This document shows positions 17,699 to 27,195 of a stretch of DNA of 64,000 bases, piece by piece. Origin of the DNA: Lachnospiraceae bacterium (GTDB lineage: Bacteria; Bacillota; Clostridia; Lachnospirales; Lachnospiraceae). Position numbers and translations under genes: made by a program. The stretch spans positions 16,128-80,127 of the forward strand of contig JAFRWN010000020.1 of NCBI GenBank assembly GCA_017437965.1, written 5' to 3'. The notes below the pieces were generated by a model that was not told where the DNA came from, ran no database searches, and saw only the letters and a list, made by a program, of their open reading frames with translations. Position 1 is the stretch's first letter, and the number at the start of each line of letters is the position of its first letter.

Positions 17699-18796
17699 TC
17701 ACATTTCCTTGTATACCATGCCTGATATCATCCATGTACCGTCCATCTTGCACATCCAGATGCCCATGTTGATATCATAGTCAAGATATTTTCCGTTGGC
17801 AACCGCAAGTATGGTCTGGGTCATGGAAAGATCCATGTAGCACAGTGAATCACCGTAACCGAAGAATTCGTTTACGGTTTTGTTTTTATATGTAGGAAGA
17901 CCTCTGTGCTTGTTATACCAGCCGTTATCGGTCTTCTTTATCAGCTTCAGGTACTCGCTGTTCTTGGGGAAATACTGGACAAGCGGGCTTGTGGTTTCAT
18001 CTCCGGCGCAGAACAGTGAATAATGTACAAGAAATTCAAATGCCCTTGTGGTCACATCATCCTTGTAGCTGTCATCGCTCTTTAAAGGGATCGTATAGGT
18101 TTTCCTGCCGTCTTCGTTCTTTTCTTCGGGTGTAACTTTATTTCCGTCACCGTCCTCAAAACTGAGTACAGCGCCGACGGGCAACTTGTAGACCGATTCT
18201 TTAAGCTTCGGAATATCTACGGTAGTCTTTATCTGGGCATACTCCGAATAGTTTTCAAGGAAGGGCTTCAGGGTATCAAGGCTGCCGTCGTCATAGTCCT
18301 TTTCCGAAACTGCGGAAGCCAGTTTATTGTCCGAAAGCAGCTGGTACTGTTCGGGAGCCCTGAGTACTATTTCCTCCTCCGGTATCGGAGTAGGTGTAGG
18401 GGACATGGTCGGATCCGGTTCTTCAGTCGGTACCGGAGTTCCCGTCACAACCTTTACCACCTTGTTTGAGCTGCTTTCTGCTGCGCTTTTTTTGTTCTCG
18501 CTCTTTTCATAGGCTGCAAGTTTGCCCCAGAGAATAACGTCAACTATCAGTATTGCAAAGAGCATGAGCAGGATATAGATCAGAAAGCCCAGTTTGAAGC
18601 GCATGCTTTTCTTTTTTTGCTTTACGACCAGTCTGGGTCTGCGTCTGGGACCGGATCCCTGCGATGTCATCGTTCTGGGTCTTGTTCCGGTTCTTTGTAC
18701 AGGTCTCTGGCCGGGCCTTGATACAGGTCTCTGGCCTGACCTCCCGATTGGTCTCTGACCCGGTCTCTGTCCGGGTCTTTTGTTGTTTTCGTCCAA
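17699..18796 (-). CDS. Bitopic membrane protein with RPGQ-repeat cytoplasmic tail, function unknown
   Basis: 365 residues beginning with a TTG codon at 18796 (GAGG ten bases upstream, inside the previous gene's end). Residues 5-58 are rich in Arg, Pro, Gln and Gly with repeated RPGQ units, followed by a basic patch, one membrane helix (about 68-90), a Thr/Pro/Ser linker (TPVPTEEP, SPTPTPIP) and an external domain of about 225 residues without a recognised family. The first four residues MDEN and the tail design are shared with the DHHW protein at 31040-32428. Its position just before the ABC exporter suggests a surface glycan role. Confidence 0.6.
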   Translation of the reverse strand: MDENNKRPGQRPGQRPIGRSGQRPVSRPGQRPVQRTGTRPRTMTSQGSGPRRRPRLVVKQKKKSMRFKLGFLIYILLMLFAILIVDVILWGKLAAYEKSENKKSAAESSSNKVVKVVTGTPVPTEEPDPTMSPTPTPIPEEEIVLRAPEQYQLLSDNKLASAVSEKDYDDGSLDTLKPFLENYSEYAQIKTTVDIPKLKESVYKLPVGAVLSFEDGDGNKVTPEEKNEDGRKTYTIPLKSDDSYKDDVTTRAFEFLVHYSLFCAGDETTSPLVQYFPKNSEYLKLIKKTDNGWYNKHRGLPTYKNKTVNEFFGYGDSLCYMDLSMTQTILAVANGKYLDYDINMGIWMCKMDGTWMISGMVYKEM

Positions 18797-18803
18797 GCCT
18801 CTC

Positions 18804-19934
18804 TTACCTCGTTACAATAATGGCAGTCGGCATGTTTCTGTTATTGATCATGTTGGAAGGATTTGAGATTACCTCTCCTTCATAGTACATGATCGCAGAG
18901 CTGCCGCCGTCAAGATTTGCGGCGTTGACTGCGCCGAATTCTTCATATATCTTTATCATGTCTCCGTAGGTCGCACCGAGCGAGTTAGCCTGTCTTCCGT
19001 CAATGGAAAGCAGCAGCACAGCTCCGTCGCCTCTCTGACCTATTGCGGTTCTGGGATTCAAGCCACTGCCGACACCGCTTATCTGGGCTGAAACGCCGTT
19101 AACGATAAGTGCGGGACCGAAGGTAATGGCATCCCTGATCTTCTTCTCAAGTGCCTGTTCGGCTGTCATGTTACCTACTATCAATATATCATTTTCGTCA
19201 AAGCCAATAAGAAGGCCGGACCCTTTAGGGTTATACAGAAGCTGTCCTTCCGAGAAAACATAGCCGATAGGCATTGAACCCGAGCCACGTCCGTTATCAT
19301 CTTCAAAACCGCCGGCGTTGGTTGCGGCAACCGCATTATATGCTTCCATTATCTGGGATACCTGCTGACCACGTCCGGACCTGATTCCGAACTGCTTGCA
19401 CACACCTACCTTGACTCTCGAAGGATCCTCGATTATCATCATTCTGCCGGTATAGGTCGGACCTTTTACCTTGCAGATTTTGATTCCGTCCTTGTCGCTT
19501 ATCAGGTTGTCCTCGGTCACACCGGGTTCGGAAGCCTCCGGTTCAAGAGTCGGCGTATCATTATCGGGAGTTCCTGTTTCTGCGGGATTCGGATCAGCCG
19601 CCGAACTTTCCTGCGTATTGCCTGCGGGCGTCACATTGGCATCGGGCTTCTTTTCATCTTCCCTGCCTTTGATCACTACCATGGATACATCGGTCACATC
19701 ATCAATCTCTTCGATGGTGTTTTCAGAAAGTATCCGCTCAAGTTCCTCGGGCGTCGTGAACCAGTCCGCGAGAAAGCCTATCGCACTTGTCTCACGAACG
19801 GAGTTTACAAAAAGCTTATGCGCCCTGTCGCTCGGACCGTAATTTATTATCAGAAGCACGGTCATCAGTCCGAACAATGCGAAGAGTACGGTTGTCAGTA
19901 TTACTACTATAATTCTTATAACCAGTTTTTTCAT
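18804..19934 (-). CDS. Membrane-anchored phosphodiester glycosidase (NAGPA) domain protein
   Basis: 376 residues. One N-terminal membrane helix (about 5-28), a Thr/Pro/Glu-rich linker at about 110-150, and a C-terminal NAGPA-like domain with LSIDGRQANSLGATYGD and NLDGGSSAIMYY, the most conserved parts of this family. Relatives remove or expose sugars linked through phosphodiesters and are often found in exopolysaccharide loci, so it may trim or remodel wall-linked glycan outside the cell. Its ATG overlaps the stop of the upstream ATPase gene (ATGA), so it is translationally coupled. Substrate is unknown. Confidence 0.78.
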   Translation of the reverse strand: MKKLVIRIIVVILTTVLFALFGLMTVLLIINYGPSDRAHKLFVNSVRETSAIGFLADWFTTPEELERILSENTIEEIDDVTDVSMVVIKGREDEKKPDANVTPAGNTQESSAADPNPAETGTPDNDTPTLEPEASEPGVTEDNLISDKDGIKICKVKGPTYTGRMMIIEDPSRVKVGVCKQFGIRSGRGQQVSQIMEAYNAVAATNAGGFEDDNGRGSGSMPIGYVFSEGQLLYNPKGSGLLIGFDENDILIVGNMTAEQALEKKIRDAITFGPALIVNGVSAQISGVGSGLNPRTAIGQRGDGAVLLLSIDGRQANSLGATYGDMIKIYEEFGAVNAANLDGGSSAIMYYEGEVISNPSNMINNRNMPTAIIVTR

Positions 19935-22018
19935 AGTCTTATCAGTTTATATTTAATCTCCATTTCATCAAGAAGCTTCTCAATCTTGCTTCTTCCGCAG
20001 ATGATTATCTTCTGCATGTCTCTTTCACAAATTTCCCTGAGTACTCTTGACATTCTGTCATCCTCGAAATGATCATACATATCGTAGAACACCAGAGGCA
20101 TGTCGAAGAATGCGAGTACCATATCACTTGATGCAAGTCTGAGCGAAAGCTTCATCTGTGAGATATCGCCTCTCTTCTTCTTTACGTCAAGTATGTACTG
20201 GTTGAGCTTTTCGGGACTGAGTCCGATTGCCTCGGCCAGCTCGTTTCCTTCCATATCGTCAGTATTGATCTCAGGATTTTCAGGCTCGGATTTTTCGGCT
20301 TCTTTTTCTTCTCCGCTTCCGTTCTCCTTCATTTCCTTATCAAGCTTCTCTATGGTCTTTGCCGCAAGCTCAACAGCGGCAATTTCATCTTTGTTACGGT
20401 TCTGTCTATCCTCAAGCTCTTTCTTTTCATCATTATGAAGGGTAAGCTTGTCGGTTGTCTTTTCACCCTCGGAAAGCTCCATGTTGAGTTTTCTGAGTTC
20501 ATTCTCAAGTCTTGCCTTTTCTTCCCTCAAGGCCATTCTCTTCTCGTTTGCCTTTGCCTTTTCGTCTGCAAGGCTTTCTTCGAGGAGCTTAAGTTCATCT
20601 TCCCTTAAGTTTTCAAGCTTGCCAAAGCGGTTGAATGCCTCAAGGATATCGTTTTTCTTATTGTCAAGCTCCTTTTCATAGTTTGAAAGCTTTTTGCTGA
20701 GTTCTTCTTCCTTCTTTATCACCTCAGCTCTTTCGCTGCTTTCCTTTACGAGCCTGTCATACTGCTGTTTCAGTTTTTCTTCGTCGCCATGTTCCTTAAG
20801 GAAGCTTTCCCTCGTGGCTTCAAGTTCACGGTATCTTTCCTTCTTGCTGTCGATCTTCTTTGTTACACCCGATGCGGATTTCTTGGAATGTACAAAGTTG
20901 ATACCGAAGATTCCTGCAGTTACGGCAGCTCCGATAAAGCAAAGGATTGCAAGTGCCATCGGCGCCTTTGCGGCAATGACTGCGATTCCCGCAACCAGAA
21001 GCACTACAGCAGCGATAAGGAAAATGTACTGCTTCTTTGTCGAGCTCTTGCCCTGGTTTAACAGGCGGCGGTTCATATTCTGAATATCCTGCCTGCAGCT
21101 TTCGCTTTCTTCTATATTCGATTTCTTGAAGTTCTGGATTTCTTCGAGCTTTTTCTTTACTGCGTCAAGTTCCTCTGCATTTTTGTCAAGCTCTTCGCGT
21201 CGTTTTATAGTGGATTCAAGCTCGGCTGAAAGCTTTTCCATCTCGGCAGTTGCCTGTTTGAAGGTTGCGAAACTGTCCTTTGCCTCAAGGAAATCCTTTT
21301 CATTTCTTTCGAATTCGGTAGGCTTATCGGCTTCGGCGCACTGTCTTTCAACCTCGGCCAGCTTGTCCTGCTCTTCTTTTATTCTTCTTGCGAGCCTGTC
21401 AAGACTCTTTTCTGCTGCTTTTTCCTCACTGATGACTTTCTCAAGATTATTGAGTTTCTCGTCAACGCCGCCTCTTGCTATCGCTCTCTTTTTGGTTTCA
21501 AGCATTCCGATGGCTGCCGATACATTGATATCTGTCCTTTCGGCGCCGGTGCTTTCGGCAAGGCTTCTCGATGCAGTATTGCTTCTTCCGTAAACCTTCA
21601 TCAGGTTTTCCTGTATGAGCACGCTGATATTTTCATTTTTGGAGGCTCCGACAAGGAAATCCTTGAAGGTTTTGTCGGCGTCCGGTATCATATAATCATC
21701 GCTGATACAAAAAAGCTCGACCTTTTTATTCTTCTCATGGAAATTTCTGGTCAGTCTGTAAAGCTTTTCTTCATGTTCGAAAACTATCGAGCCGCCATAG
21801 TCCTCTGCAAGCCTTGCAGGATAATAGGCTGTATAGATATCGTCGCCAAGGCTTACCTTCGGCTTTTCAAGGCCGATGAACATGGAATAGATAAATGCCG
21901 CGATTGTGGACCTTCCGGTCTCGTTGGTGCCGTTGATGACATTTACGTTGTCAACCAGCTCCATCTTGATTCTGGAGATTTTTCCGAATGAAAAAATCCT
22001 GATTTCTCGAATGTTCAT
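19931..22018 (-). CDS. YhaN/SbcC-like coiled-coil ATPase with degenerate nucleotide-binding motifs
   Basis: About 695 residues from the ATG at 22018 (AGAGGTAG upstream). N-terminal half-ATPase at 1-60, long Glu/Lys-rich coiled coil (about 170-330 and 385-600) interrupted by two membrane helices (330-376), and C-terminal half-ATPase, the YhaN layout. The Walker A reads GTNETGRST with Arg (AGG codon) where Lys is expected, and the C-terminal Walker B region PLVFYDMYDHF lacks the usual D-[DE]-P. No LSxG signature was found. Partner of the phosphoesterase whose gene ends 4 bases upstream. Likely DNA-end or membrane-linked DNA maintenance, perhaps without normal ATP hydrolysis. Confidence 0.75.
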   Translation of the reverse strand: MNIREIRIFSFGKISRIKMELVDNVNVINGTNETGRSTIAAFIYSMFIGLEKPKVSLGDDIYTAYYPARLAEDYGGSIVFEHEEKLYRLTRNFHEKNKKVELFCISDDYMIPDADKTFKDFLVGASKNENISVLIQENLMKVYGRSNTASRSLAESTGAERTDINVSAAIGMLETKKRAIARGGVDEKLNNLEKVISEEKAAEKSLDRLARRIKEEQDKLAEVERQCAEADKPTEFERNEKDFLEAKDSFATFKQATAEMEKLSAELESTIKRREELDKNAEELDAVKKKLEEIQNFKKSNIEESESCRQDIQNMNRRLLNQGKSSTKKQYIFLIAAVVLLVAGIAVIAAKAPMALAILCFIGAAVTAGIFGINFVHSKKSASGVTKKIDSKKERYRELEATRESFLKEHGDEEKLKQQYDRLVKESSERAEVIKKEEELSKKLSNYEKELDNKKNDILEAFNRFGKLENLREDELKLLEESLADEKAKANEKRMALREEKARLENELRKLNMELSEGEKTTDKLTLHNDEKKELEDRQNRNKDEIAAVELAAKTIEKLDKEMKENGSGEEKEAEKSEPENPEINTDDMEGNELAEAIGLSPEKLNQYILDVKKKRGDISQMKLSLRLASSDMVLAFFDMPLVFYDMYDHFEDDRMSRVLREICERDMQKIIICGRSKIEKLLDEMEIKYKLIRL

Positions 22019-22022
22019 ACTT

Positions 22023-23120
22023 CTACCTCTGAATAAAATGTATCGCACCCTCGTTCTCGTCTGACGCGAACAAAAGCGCCTCAACACCATAATAAAGTGC
22101 CCGTTCTTTGATATATTCATCCGCATCGGCTTCCCTGATGCTCTTCATGAATAATCCTATGATATTGTTTTCATTCTGCTTTTCAAGCTCACCGAAATCA
22201 TAGCCAAGTATGGTATTGTCGATCACCTCGGTGATCATTCCCTTCTCGGAAATCTCCGCAAGGTTCGGTCTTTCCTCACTTCTTCTGACACCCTCAAGAT
22301 ATACTCTGTAAAGGTTTCCGGCACCCTCAGAAAGAATCCTTTTCGTCAGCTTCTGTATCAGCGACTGCCTGTTGTCATCGGGAGTGATCCTTATGCGTAG
22401 ATCGATGTACTTTCTTTTTGCTATCGGCACGAACTCGGTCTTTACTGTATATTCTCCGTTTGCCATCAGTATCTCGCCATGTATATAGCCATGCTCTCCT
22501 GTCTCGGTCTTGTCCAGCGGTTCGGGCGAACCCGAATAGAAAATCCTCTCGCCCACTTTTTTGTAGGAATGGCTGTGTCCGAGTGCCACATAATCAAATC
22601 CTGCTTCGGAAAGCCTTTTCACATCTATCGGGATCCCGCTGTCTTCGCCTCCATGTGCGAGAAGTATATGCAGGCCCGATGACTGCTTCGGATAGGCCTC
22701 ACGGTAAAGCGGTGTGCTTGTTTCCCTGTCATAAAGCGACAGGCCGTAGATCGTTGTGTCGGTGCCATATATGTACTTTTCGCTCAGTTCCATGTCGGTA
22801 AGCATCAGCACATTGTCGTTCCATCTGAAGTTTGTGTAGCTGGATCTCGGACTGATATAGTCGTTGGTTCCGGCCATCATCACGACCTTGGTTTTGGTCA
22901 GCGTCTTGAAAAGCTCGTTAAGCCTTTTCAGTTCGGAATAGGCAGGCTGTTTGTTGAAAACGTCGCCCGCTATCATCAAAAGGTCAATACTATCCCTGTT
23001 GCAGTCGGAAATTATCTTTCCGGCTGTTTCCCAGATCTCATTTTTCCTGGCTTCCGCCCAGGGCCTGCCGAGTTCGGGCGTTGCCCCGAGATGAAGATCC
23101 GAACAGTGGATAAATCTCAC
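22023..23120 (-). CDS. YhaO/SbcD-like metallophosphoesterase with altered motif III
   Basis: 365 residues, GTG start with GGAGG six bases upstream. Calcineurin-type metal motifs: CSDLHLGA (D8, H10), IAGDVFNK (D53), LLAHGG (H156) and LGHSHS (H182, H184). The third motif, normally GNHD with the catalytic histidine, reads GTND at 84-87. The C-terminal about 150 residues are the capping domain. It forms a unit with the next gene, the YhaN-like ATPase, as SbcCD or YhaO-YhaN pairs do. The altered motif suggests reduced or changed nuclease activity. The upstream amylase stop lies 1 base before this start. Confidence 0.78.
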   Translation of the reverse strand: MRFIHCSDLHLGATPELGRPWAEARKNEIWETAGKIISDCNRDSIDLLMIAGDVFNKQPAYSELKRLNELFKTLTKTKVVMMAGTNDYISPRSSYTNFRWNDNVLMLTDMELSEKYIYGTDTTIYGLSLYDRETSTPLYREAYPKQSSGLHILLAHGGEDSGIPIDVKRLSEAGFDYVALGHSHSYKKVGERIFYSGSPEPLDKTETGEHGYIHGEILMANGEYTVKTEFVPIAKRKYIDLRIRITPDDNRQSLIQKLTKRILSEGAGNLYRVYLEGVRRSEERPNLAEISEKGMITEVIDNTILGYDFGELEKQNENNIIGLFMKSIREADADEYIKERALYYGVEALLFASDENEGAIHFIQR

Positions 23121-23121
23121 G

Positions 23122-24435
23122 TCATGCCTCCGCTTTGATGTAGCTTACCGAATATGGAGGAAGATAAAGCTTTCCTCCGGAAAGATCGACTTTTTCGTTG
23201 CTAAGAAGGTCAAGTCCCGATGCACATCCGGTGTTGAAATATGCATCATAGGGCTTGTCGTCCATGTTGAATGCCGCAAAAACCCTTTCGCCGTCACATC
23301 TTCTTTCAAGCACACACTGCTTGTTAGTTAGGACCGGAGCACCGAAATCGCCATAGATCAGTGCCTTGCTTTCCCTGTGGGCCTTTGCATATTCCGCAAT
23401 TTTCTCCGTCAGCTCGTTCCACTCCGGTTTTTCGAAGCAGGGACGAAGTGCGGGATCGCCCTGGGATTTATGGGCCTTTGTGCCCCATTCGCTACCGTAG
23501 TAGATGCAGGGAATACCGGGCATTGCAAAGAGCAGGCCGTAGATAAGCGGCAGATGTGCGGGATTCTCAAGTATGCTTGCGACCCTCGTCACATCATGGT
23601 TATCGACAAAGCACAGAAGGTGCTTGCCTTTATAGAGTGTCCACTGCTCCGGACCGAACTGCCTTTTGAGCGAATGGACGATTTCAAACATATTGTAGGA
23701 ATTGAAGCTTGAATACAGACCCTTGTAGCATTCGTAGTTCGTGCAGGAATGAAGCATTCCGTCATTTACGAACTGGTTGTAATCACCATGCAGAAGCTCT
23801 CCTATCAGGGCAAATTCAGGCTTGATATTATTTGCAAGCTCCCTTAATCTGTGAAGGAAGTCACGGTCAAGGCAGTATGCCACGTCAAGCCTCAGTCCGT
23901 CGATGTCGAACTCATCCACCCAGTAGTGGATAGCGTCAAATATATGCTGTACTACCGCTTCGTTTCTGAGATTCAGTTTTACAAGGTCATAGTTGCCTTC
24001 CCAGCCCTCATACCACAGACCGTCGTTGTAGTTTGAGTTTCCGTCAAAGCTTATGTTGAACCAGTCTTTATAGGGGCTGTCCCATCTCTTTTCCACTACA
24101 TCGCGGAAGGCGGGAAAACCGCGTCCGACATGGTTGAAAACACCGTCGAGCACTACCCTTATGCCTTTTTTATGAAGCTTTTTTACAAGCTCCTTGAAGT
24201 CCTCGTTGGTTCCGAGTCTCTTGTCGATCAGCTTGTAATCCCTTGTGTTATAGCCATGTGTGTCGGATTCGAACACCGGTGAAAAATAAACCGCGTTTAC
24301 GCCAAGTTTTGCAAGATGACCTCTCCAGTCTGCAAATTCTTTTATGTTTCTTCTGCATATGCCGTCATTTTCGAAGCTGGCGTTGCAAAATCCCATAGGA
24401 TAAATCTGATAAAATACACTTTCTTCAAGCCACAT
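23122..24435 (-). CDS. Alpha-glycosidase, GH13 (alpha-amylase family), cytoplasmic
   Basis: 437 residues, a GH13 (beta/alpha)8 barrel. Conserved regions are VVLDGVFNHVG (region I), IDGLRLDVA with the nucleophile Asp (region II), LIGELLHG with the acid/base Glu (region III) and FVDNHDVTR (region IV). There is no signal peptide, so it would work inside the cell on maltodextrin or glycogen fragments, as cyclomaltodextrinase or neopullulanase-like enzymes do. Glycogen phosphorylase is encoded 9 kb away. The ribosome site is weak. Substrate specificity is not resolved. Confidence 0.85.
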   Translation of the reverse strand: MWLEESVFYQIYPMGFCNASFENDGICRRNIKEFADWRGHLAKLGVNAVYFSPVFESDTHGYNTRDYKLIDKRLGTNEDFKELVKKLHKKGIRVVLDGVFNHVGRGFPAFRDVVEKRWDSPYKDWFNISFDGNSNYNDGLWYEGWEGNYDLVKLNLRNEAVVQHIFDAIHYWVDEFDIDGLRLDVAYCLDRDFLHRLRELANNIKPEFALIGELLHGDYNQFVNDGMLHSCTNYECYKGLYSSFNSYNMFEIVHSLKRQFGPEQWTLYKGKHLLCFVDNHDVTRVASILENPAHLPLIYGLLFAMPGIPCIYYGSEWGTKAHKSQGDPALRPCFEKPEWNELTEKIAEYAKAHRESKALIYGDFGAPVLTNKQCVLERRCDGERVFAAFNMDDKPYDAYFNTGCASGLDLLSNEKVDLSGGKLYLPPYSVSYIKAEA

Positions 24436-24451
24436 ATTGCTTTTCTGTTCC

Positions 24452-25909
24452 TTATTTCTCTTTTATTATTTCACTTTCCAGAAGCTTAAGCAGGAAATCA
24501 TAGGTCTTCTCGGCGGATGCCACCGAAAGACGCTCGTTTACGGTATGGATATCGTTTACGTCCGGACCCATTGATATGCAGTCAAGCTTTTTGATCTTGC
24601 CGGCAAATATGCCGCACTCAAGTCCTGCATGTATCGTCTTTACAACAGGCTCGGTGCCGTAGAATTCCTTGTAATTCTTTACCACATGGGAAAGAAGGGG
24701 TGAATCCTTTTCAAACTCCCAGCCTGGATATTCCTTACCCTGGGTGCAGGTTCCGCCCCCGAGGGAAGCAACTGCGATTATCTTGTCGCAAAGAGCCTGC
24801 CTTGCGGATTCATGGGAGCTTCTAACCGATGCACTTACATGAAGGGCATCTTCTTTAAGGCTTACGATTCCGATATTGTCCGAGGTTTCAACAAGTCCCG
24901 GAATGTCGGCGCTCATTTCCCTTACGCCCTGCGGAAGTGCAAGCAGCACATCCATTATCCTTTCCGAATCAGCCTTATGGAGAGCAGTAACCTCGATTCC
25001 CTCACCGAGCACGGAAAAATCAAAATGTAAGCCCGGCTCTCTTGTCGCCATCTCTTCCTTCAGCACGTCGGCATAGAAGTTGACCGTTTCGATAACGTCC
25101 GACTTCGGTGCCGAACATATGAACTTTATCATTCCGGACTTTGCTATCGCGTTGTCCTTCTCTCCGGCCTGTATGTCGATTATTCTTGTCCTTACCAGCT
25201 TGAGCTGGGCAAGGAAACGTGCGATTATCGTTATCGCACTGACTCTGCCTTCGTTTATTTCGGTGCCCGAATGGCCTCCTTTAAGTCCGGAAACCTTTAT
25301 TTCATAGGCATTTGCGGTGCGGCTCTTCCATTCAACCGGAATCACGCACTCAATTCCCGCGCCGCCTGAACAGCCGACGATCAGTTCGCCTTCTTTTTCA
25401 TTGTCGAGGTTTATCATCGTCTTTCCGGAAAGCTTTGATGCGTCAAGCGCCTGGGCTCCGTCCATTCCGACCTCTTCGTTTACGGTAAATACCGCCTCGA
25501 TCGCAGGATGTGAAGCCTTGGGATCTGCCATTATTGAAAGCGCATAGGCAAGTGCGATTCCGTCATCTCCTCCGAGCGAGGTTCCTCTTGCGCCAACGAA
25601 GCCTTTTTCCATGAAAAGCTCGAGTCCTTCGGTTTCAAGGTCCTTTTCCACGCCGCTTTCCTTTACGGCAACCATGTCCATATGGCCCTGAAGGATGACG
25701 GACTCTTCTTTTTCGCGTCCTTCGCTTGCGGGCGAGAAAATTATCACGTTACCGCATTTTTCCTGAACATATTTAAGTCCCTTTTCCTTGGCGAAATCCA
25801 CCAGGTAATTGCTTATCTGTTTTGTGTTGCCGGACCCGTGCGGGATAGCGGCAATCTCTTCGAAATATTTCCAGAAGCCGTATTTCTTAGCTCTTTTTTC
25901 CGAAATCAT
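24452..25909 (-). CDS. pepD: Aminoacyl-histidine dipeptidase (PepD-like, M20)
   Basis: 485 residues from the ATG at 25909, which follows GGAGG. Metal ligands of the M20 family are visible in VILQGHMDMVAV, LGGDDGIALAYA and FTVNEEVGMDGA, and the long dimerisation domain insert of PepD is present. It hydrolyses Xaa-His and other dipeptides in the cytoplasm with two bridging Zn or Co ions. It begins 70 bases after metK, in a possible operon, with a hairpin in the gap that may attenuate. Length is the usual one for PepD. Confidence 0.88.
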   Translation of the reverse strand: MISEKRAKKYGFWKYFEEIAAIPHGSGNTKQISNYLVDFAKEKGLKYVQEKCGNVIIFSPASEGREKEESVILQGHMDMVAVKESGVEKDLETEGLELFMEKGFVGARGTSLGGDDGIALAYALSIMADPKASHPAIEAVFTVNEEVGMDGAQALDASKLSGKTMINLDNEKEGELIVGCSGGAGIECVIPVEWKSRTANAYEIKVSGLKGGHSGTEINEGRVSAITIIARFLAQLKLVRTRIIDIQAGEKDNAIAKSGMIKFICSAPKSDVIETVNFYADVLKEEMATREPGLHFDFSVLGEGIEVTALHKADSERIMDVLLALPQGVREMSADIPGLVETSDNIGIVSLKEDALHVSASVRSSHESARQALCDKIIAVASLGGGTCTQGKEYPGWEFEKDSPLLSHVVKNYKEFYGTEPVVKTIHAGLECGIFAGKIKKLDCISMGPDVNDIHTVNERLSVASAEKTYDFLLKLLESEIIKEK

Positions 25910-25930
25910 ATATCCTCCACACAACACAAA

Positions 25931-25960
25931 CTGCATCGCCAGGATTTCCGGGCGCTGCAG
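25931..25960 (-). terminator. Weak hairpin between metK and pepD
   Basis: On the minus strand CTGCAGCGCC and GGCGATGCAG pair with one mismatch around a ten-base loop, followed by a broken T stretch (TTTGTGTTGTG). It could partly stop transcription after metK. The T tract is poor, so this is a tentative call. Confidence 0.35.
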
Positions 25961-25978
25961 TTTTATTGTCATATTTTT

Positions 25979-27160
25979 TTATTCAAGGGCAGCCTTTATT
26001 TCTTCGGTTTTGTCGATTCTTTCCCAAGGAAGATCAACATCTGTTCTTCCGAAGTGACCATATGCCGCAGTCTGCTTATAGATCGGACGGCGAAGGTCAA
26101 GCATCTTTATTATGCCTGCAGGACGAAGGTCAAATACCTTTCTTACAGCCTTAACAAGCTCTGCGTCGCTTACCTTTCCGGTTCCGAAGGTATCGATCAT
26201 TACCGAAGTGGGCTCTGCAACGCCGATGGCGTAGGAAAGCTGGATCTCGCATTTGTCGGCAAGTCCCGCTGCCACTATGTTCTTTGCCACATATCGTGCC
26301 GCATATGCTGCCGAGCGGTCTACCTTAGTGCAGTCCTTTCCGGAGAAAGCACCGCCGCCGTGTCTTGCATAGCCGCCGTAGGTATCAACTATTATCTTTC
26401 TTCCCGTAAGTCCCGAGTCTCCGTTCGGTCCGCCGATTACAAAACGTCCGGTCGGATTGATGAAGACCTTGGTGTCCGTGCTGATAAGCTCATCCGGAAT
26501 CACGGGTGCTATAACCTTTTCAAGTACGTCCGCATGGATCTGCTCCTGTGATACGTCAGGATCATGCTGGGTCGAAACAACGATTGCGGTCACTCCTACC
26601 GGCTTGCCGTTTTCATCATATTCAACTGTTACCTGGCTCTTTCCATCGGGGCGAAGGTAAGGAATGGTCTTATTTTTTCTCACTTCCGCAAGCTTTCTTG
26701 TCAGCTTATGGGCAAGCGAGATCGGGTAAGGCATCAGCTCTTCGGTCTCATTTGTTGCGTAGCCGAACATCATGCCCTGGTCCCCCGCACCGGTCTGGGC
26801 GATAACGTCTTCCTCAGACCTTGTCTCTATTGCATTGTCAACGCCCATTGCGATATCTGCGCTCTGTTCGTCAAGTGCAACGATGACTCCGCAGGTATCT
26901 GCGTCAAAACCATATTTGGCCCTGTCATAGCCTATGTCTCTTATTGTATTTCTTACGACCTTCTGGATGTCAACATAACCCTGGGTGGTCACCTCGCCCA
27001 TCACGAGCACGAGGCCGGTGGTTATCGCGGTCTCGCAGGCAACACGGCTTTCAGGGTCCTGTCTCATCAGCTCATCGAGTATCGCATCGCTTATCTGGTC
27101 GCATATTTTATCGGGATGTCCCTCTGTTACGGATTCGGAAGTAAACAGCCTTCTTTCCAT
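25979..27160 (-). CDS. metK: S-adenosylmethionine synthetase
   Basis: 393 residues. Starts with [25 protein letters not shown], contains the ATP-binding [12 protein letters not shown] and the phosphate loop [15 protein letters not shown], and [18 protein letters not shown]. It makes S-adenosylmethionine from methionine and ATP. ATG at 27160 with AAGGAA upstream. The 35-base gap from murA has no room for a SAM riboswitch, so regulation would be from a more distant promoter. Confidence 0.97.
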   Translation of the reverse strand: MERRLFTSESVTEGHPDKICDQISDAILDELMRQDPESRVACETAITTGLVLVMGEVTTQGYVDIQKVVRNTIRDIGYDRAKYGFDADTCGVIVALDEQSADIAMGVDNAIETRSEEDVIAQTGAGDQGMMFGYATNETEELMPYPISLAHKLTRKLAEVRKNKTIPYLRPDGKSQVTVEYDENGKPVGVTAIVVSTQHDPDVSQEQIHADVLEKVIAPVIPDELISTDTKVFINPTGRFVIGGPNGDSGLTGRKIIVDTYGGYARHGGGAFSGKDCTKVDRSAAYAARYVAKNIVAAGLADKCEIQLSYAIGVAEPTSVMIDTFGTGKVSDAELVKAVRKVFDLRPAGIIKMLDLRRPIYKQTAAYGHFGRTDVDLPWERIDKTEEIKAALE

Positions 27161-27195
27161 CTATAGTTCCTTCTTTCTCTCTTTTTTGCTTTAAA

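Noticed and set aside
20100..21593. Long Ser/Phe-rich plus-strand ORFs opposite the coiled-coil ATPase
   Set aside because: These are antisense shadows of Glu/Lys-rich codons; Ser/Phe-rich products without ribosome sites are a typical artefact.
27161..27195. SAM riboswitch before metK
   Set aside because: The gap is only 35 bases and contains no conserved riboswitch core.
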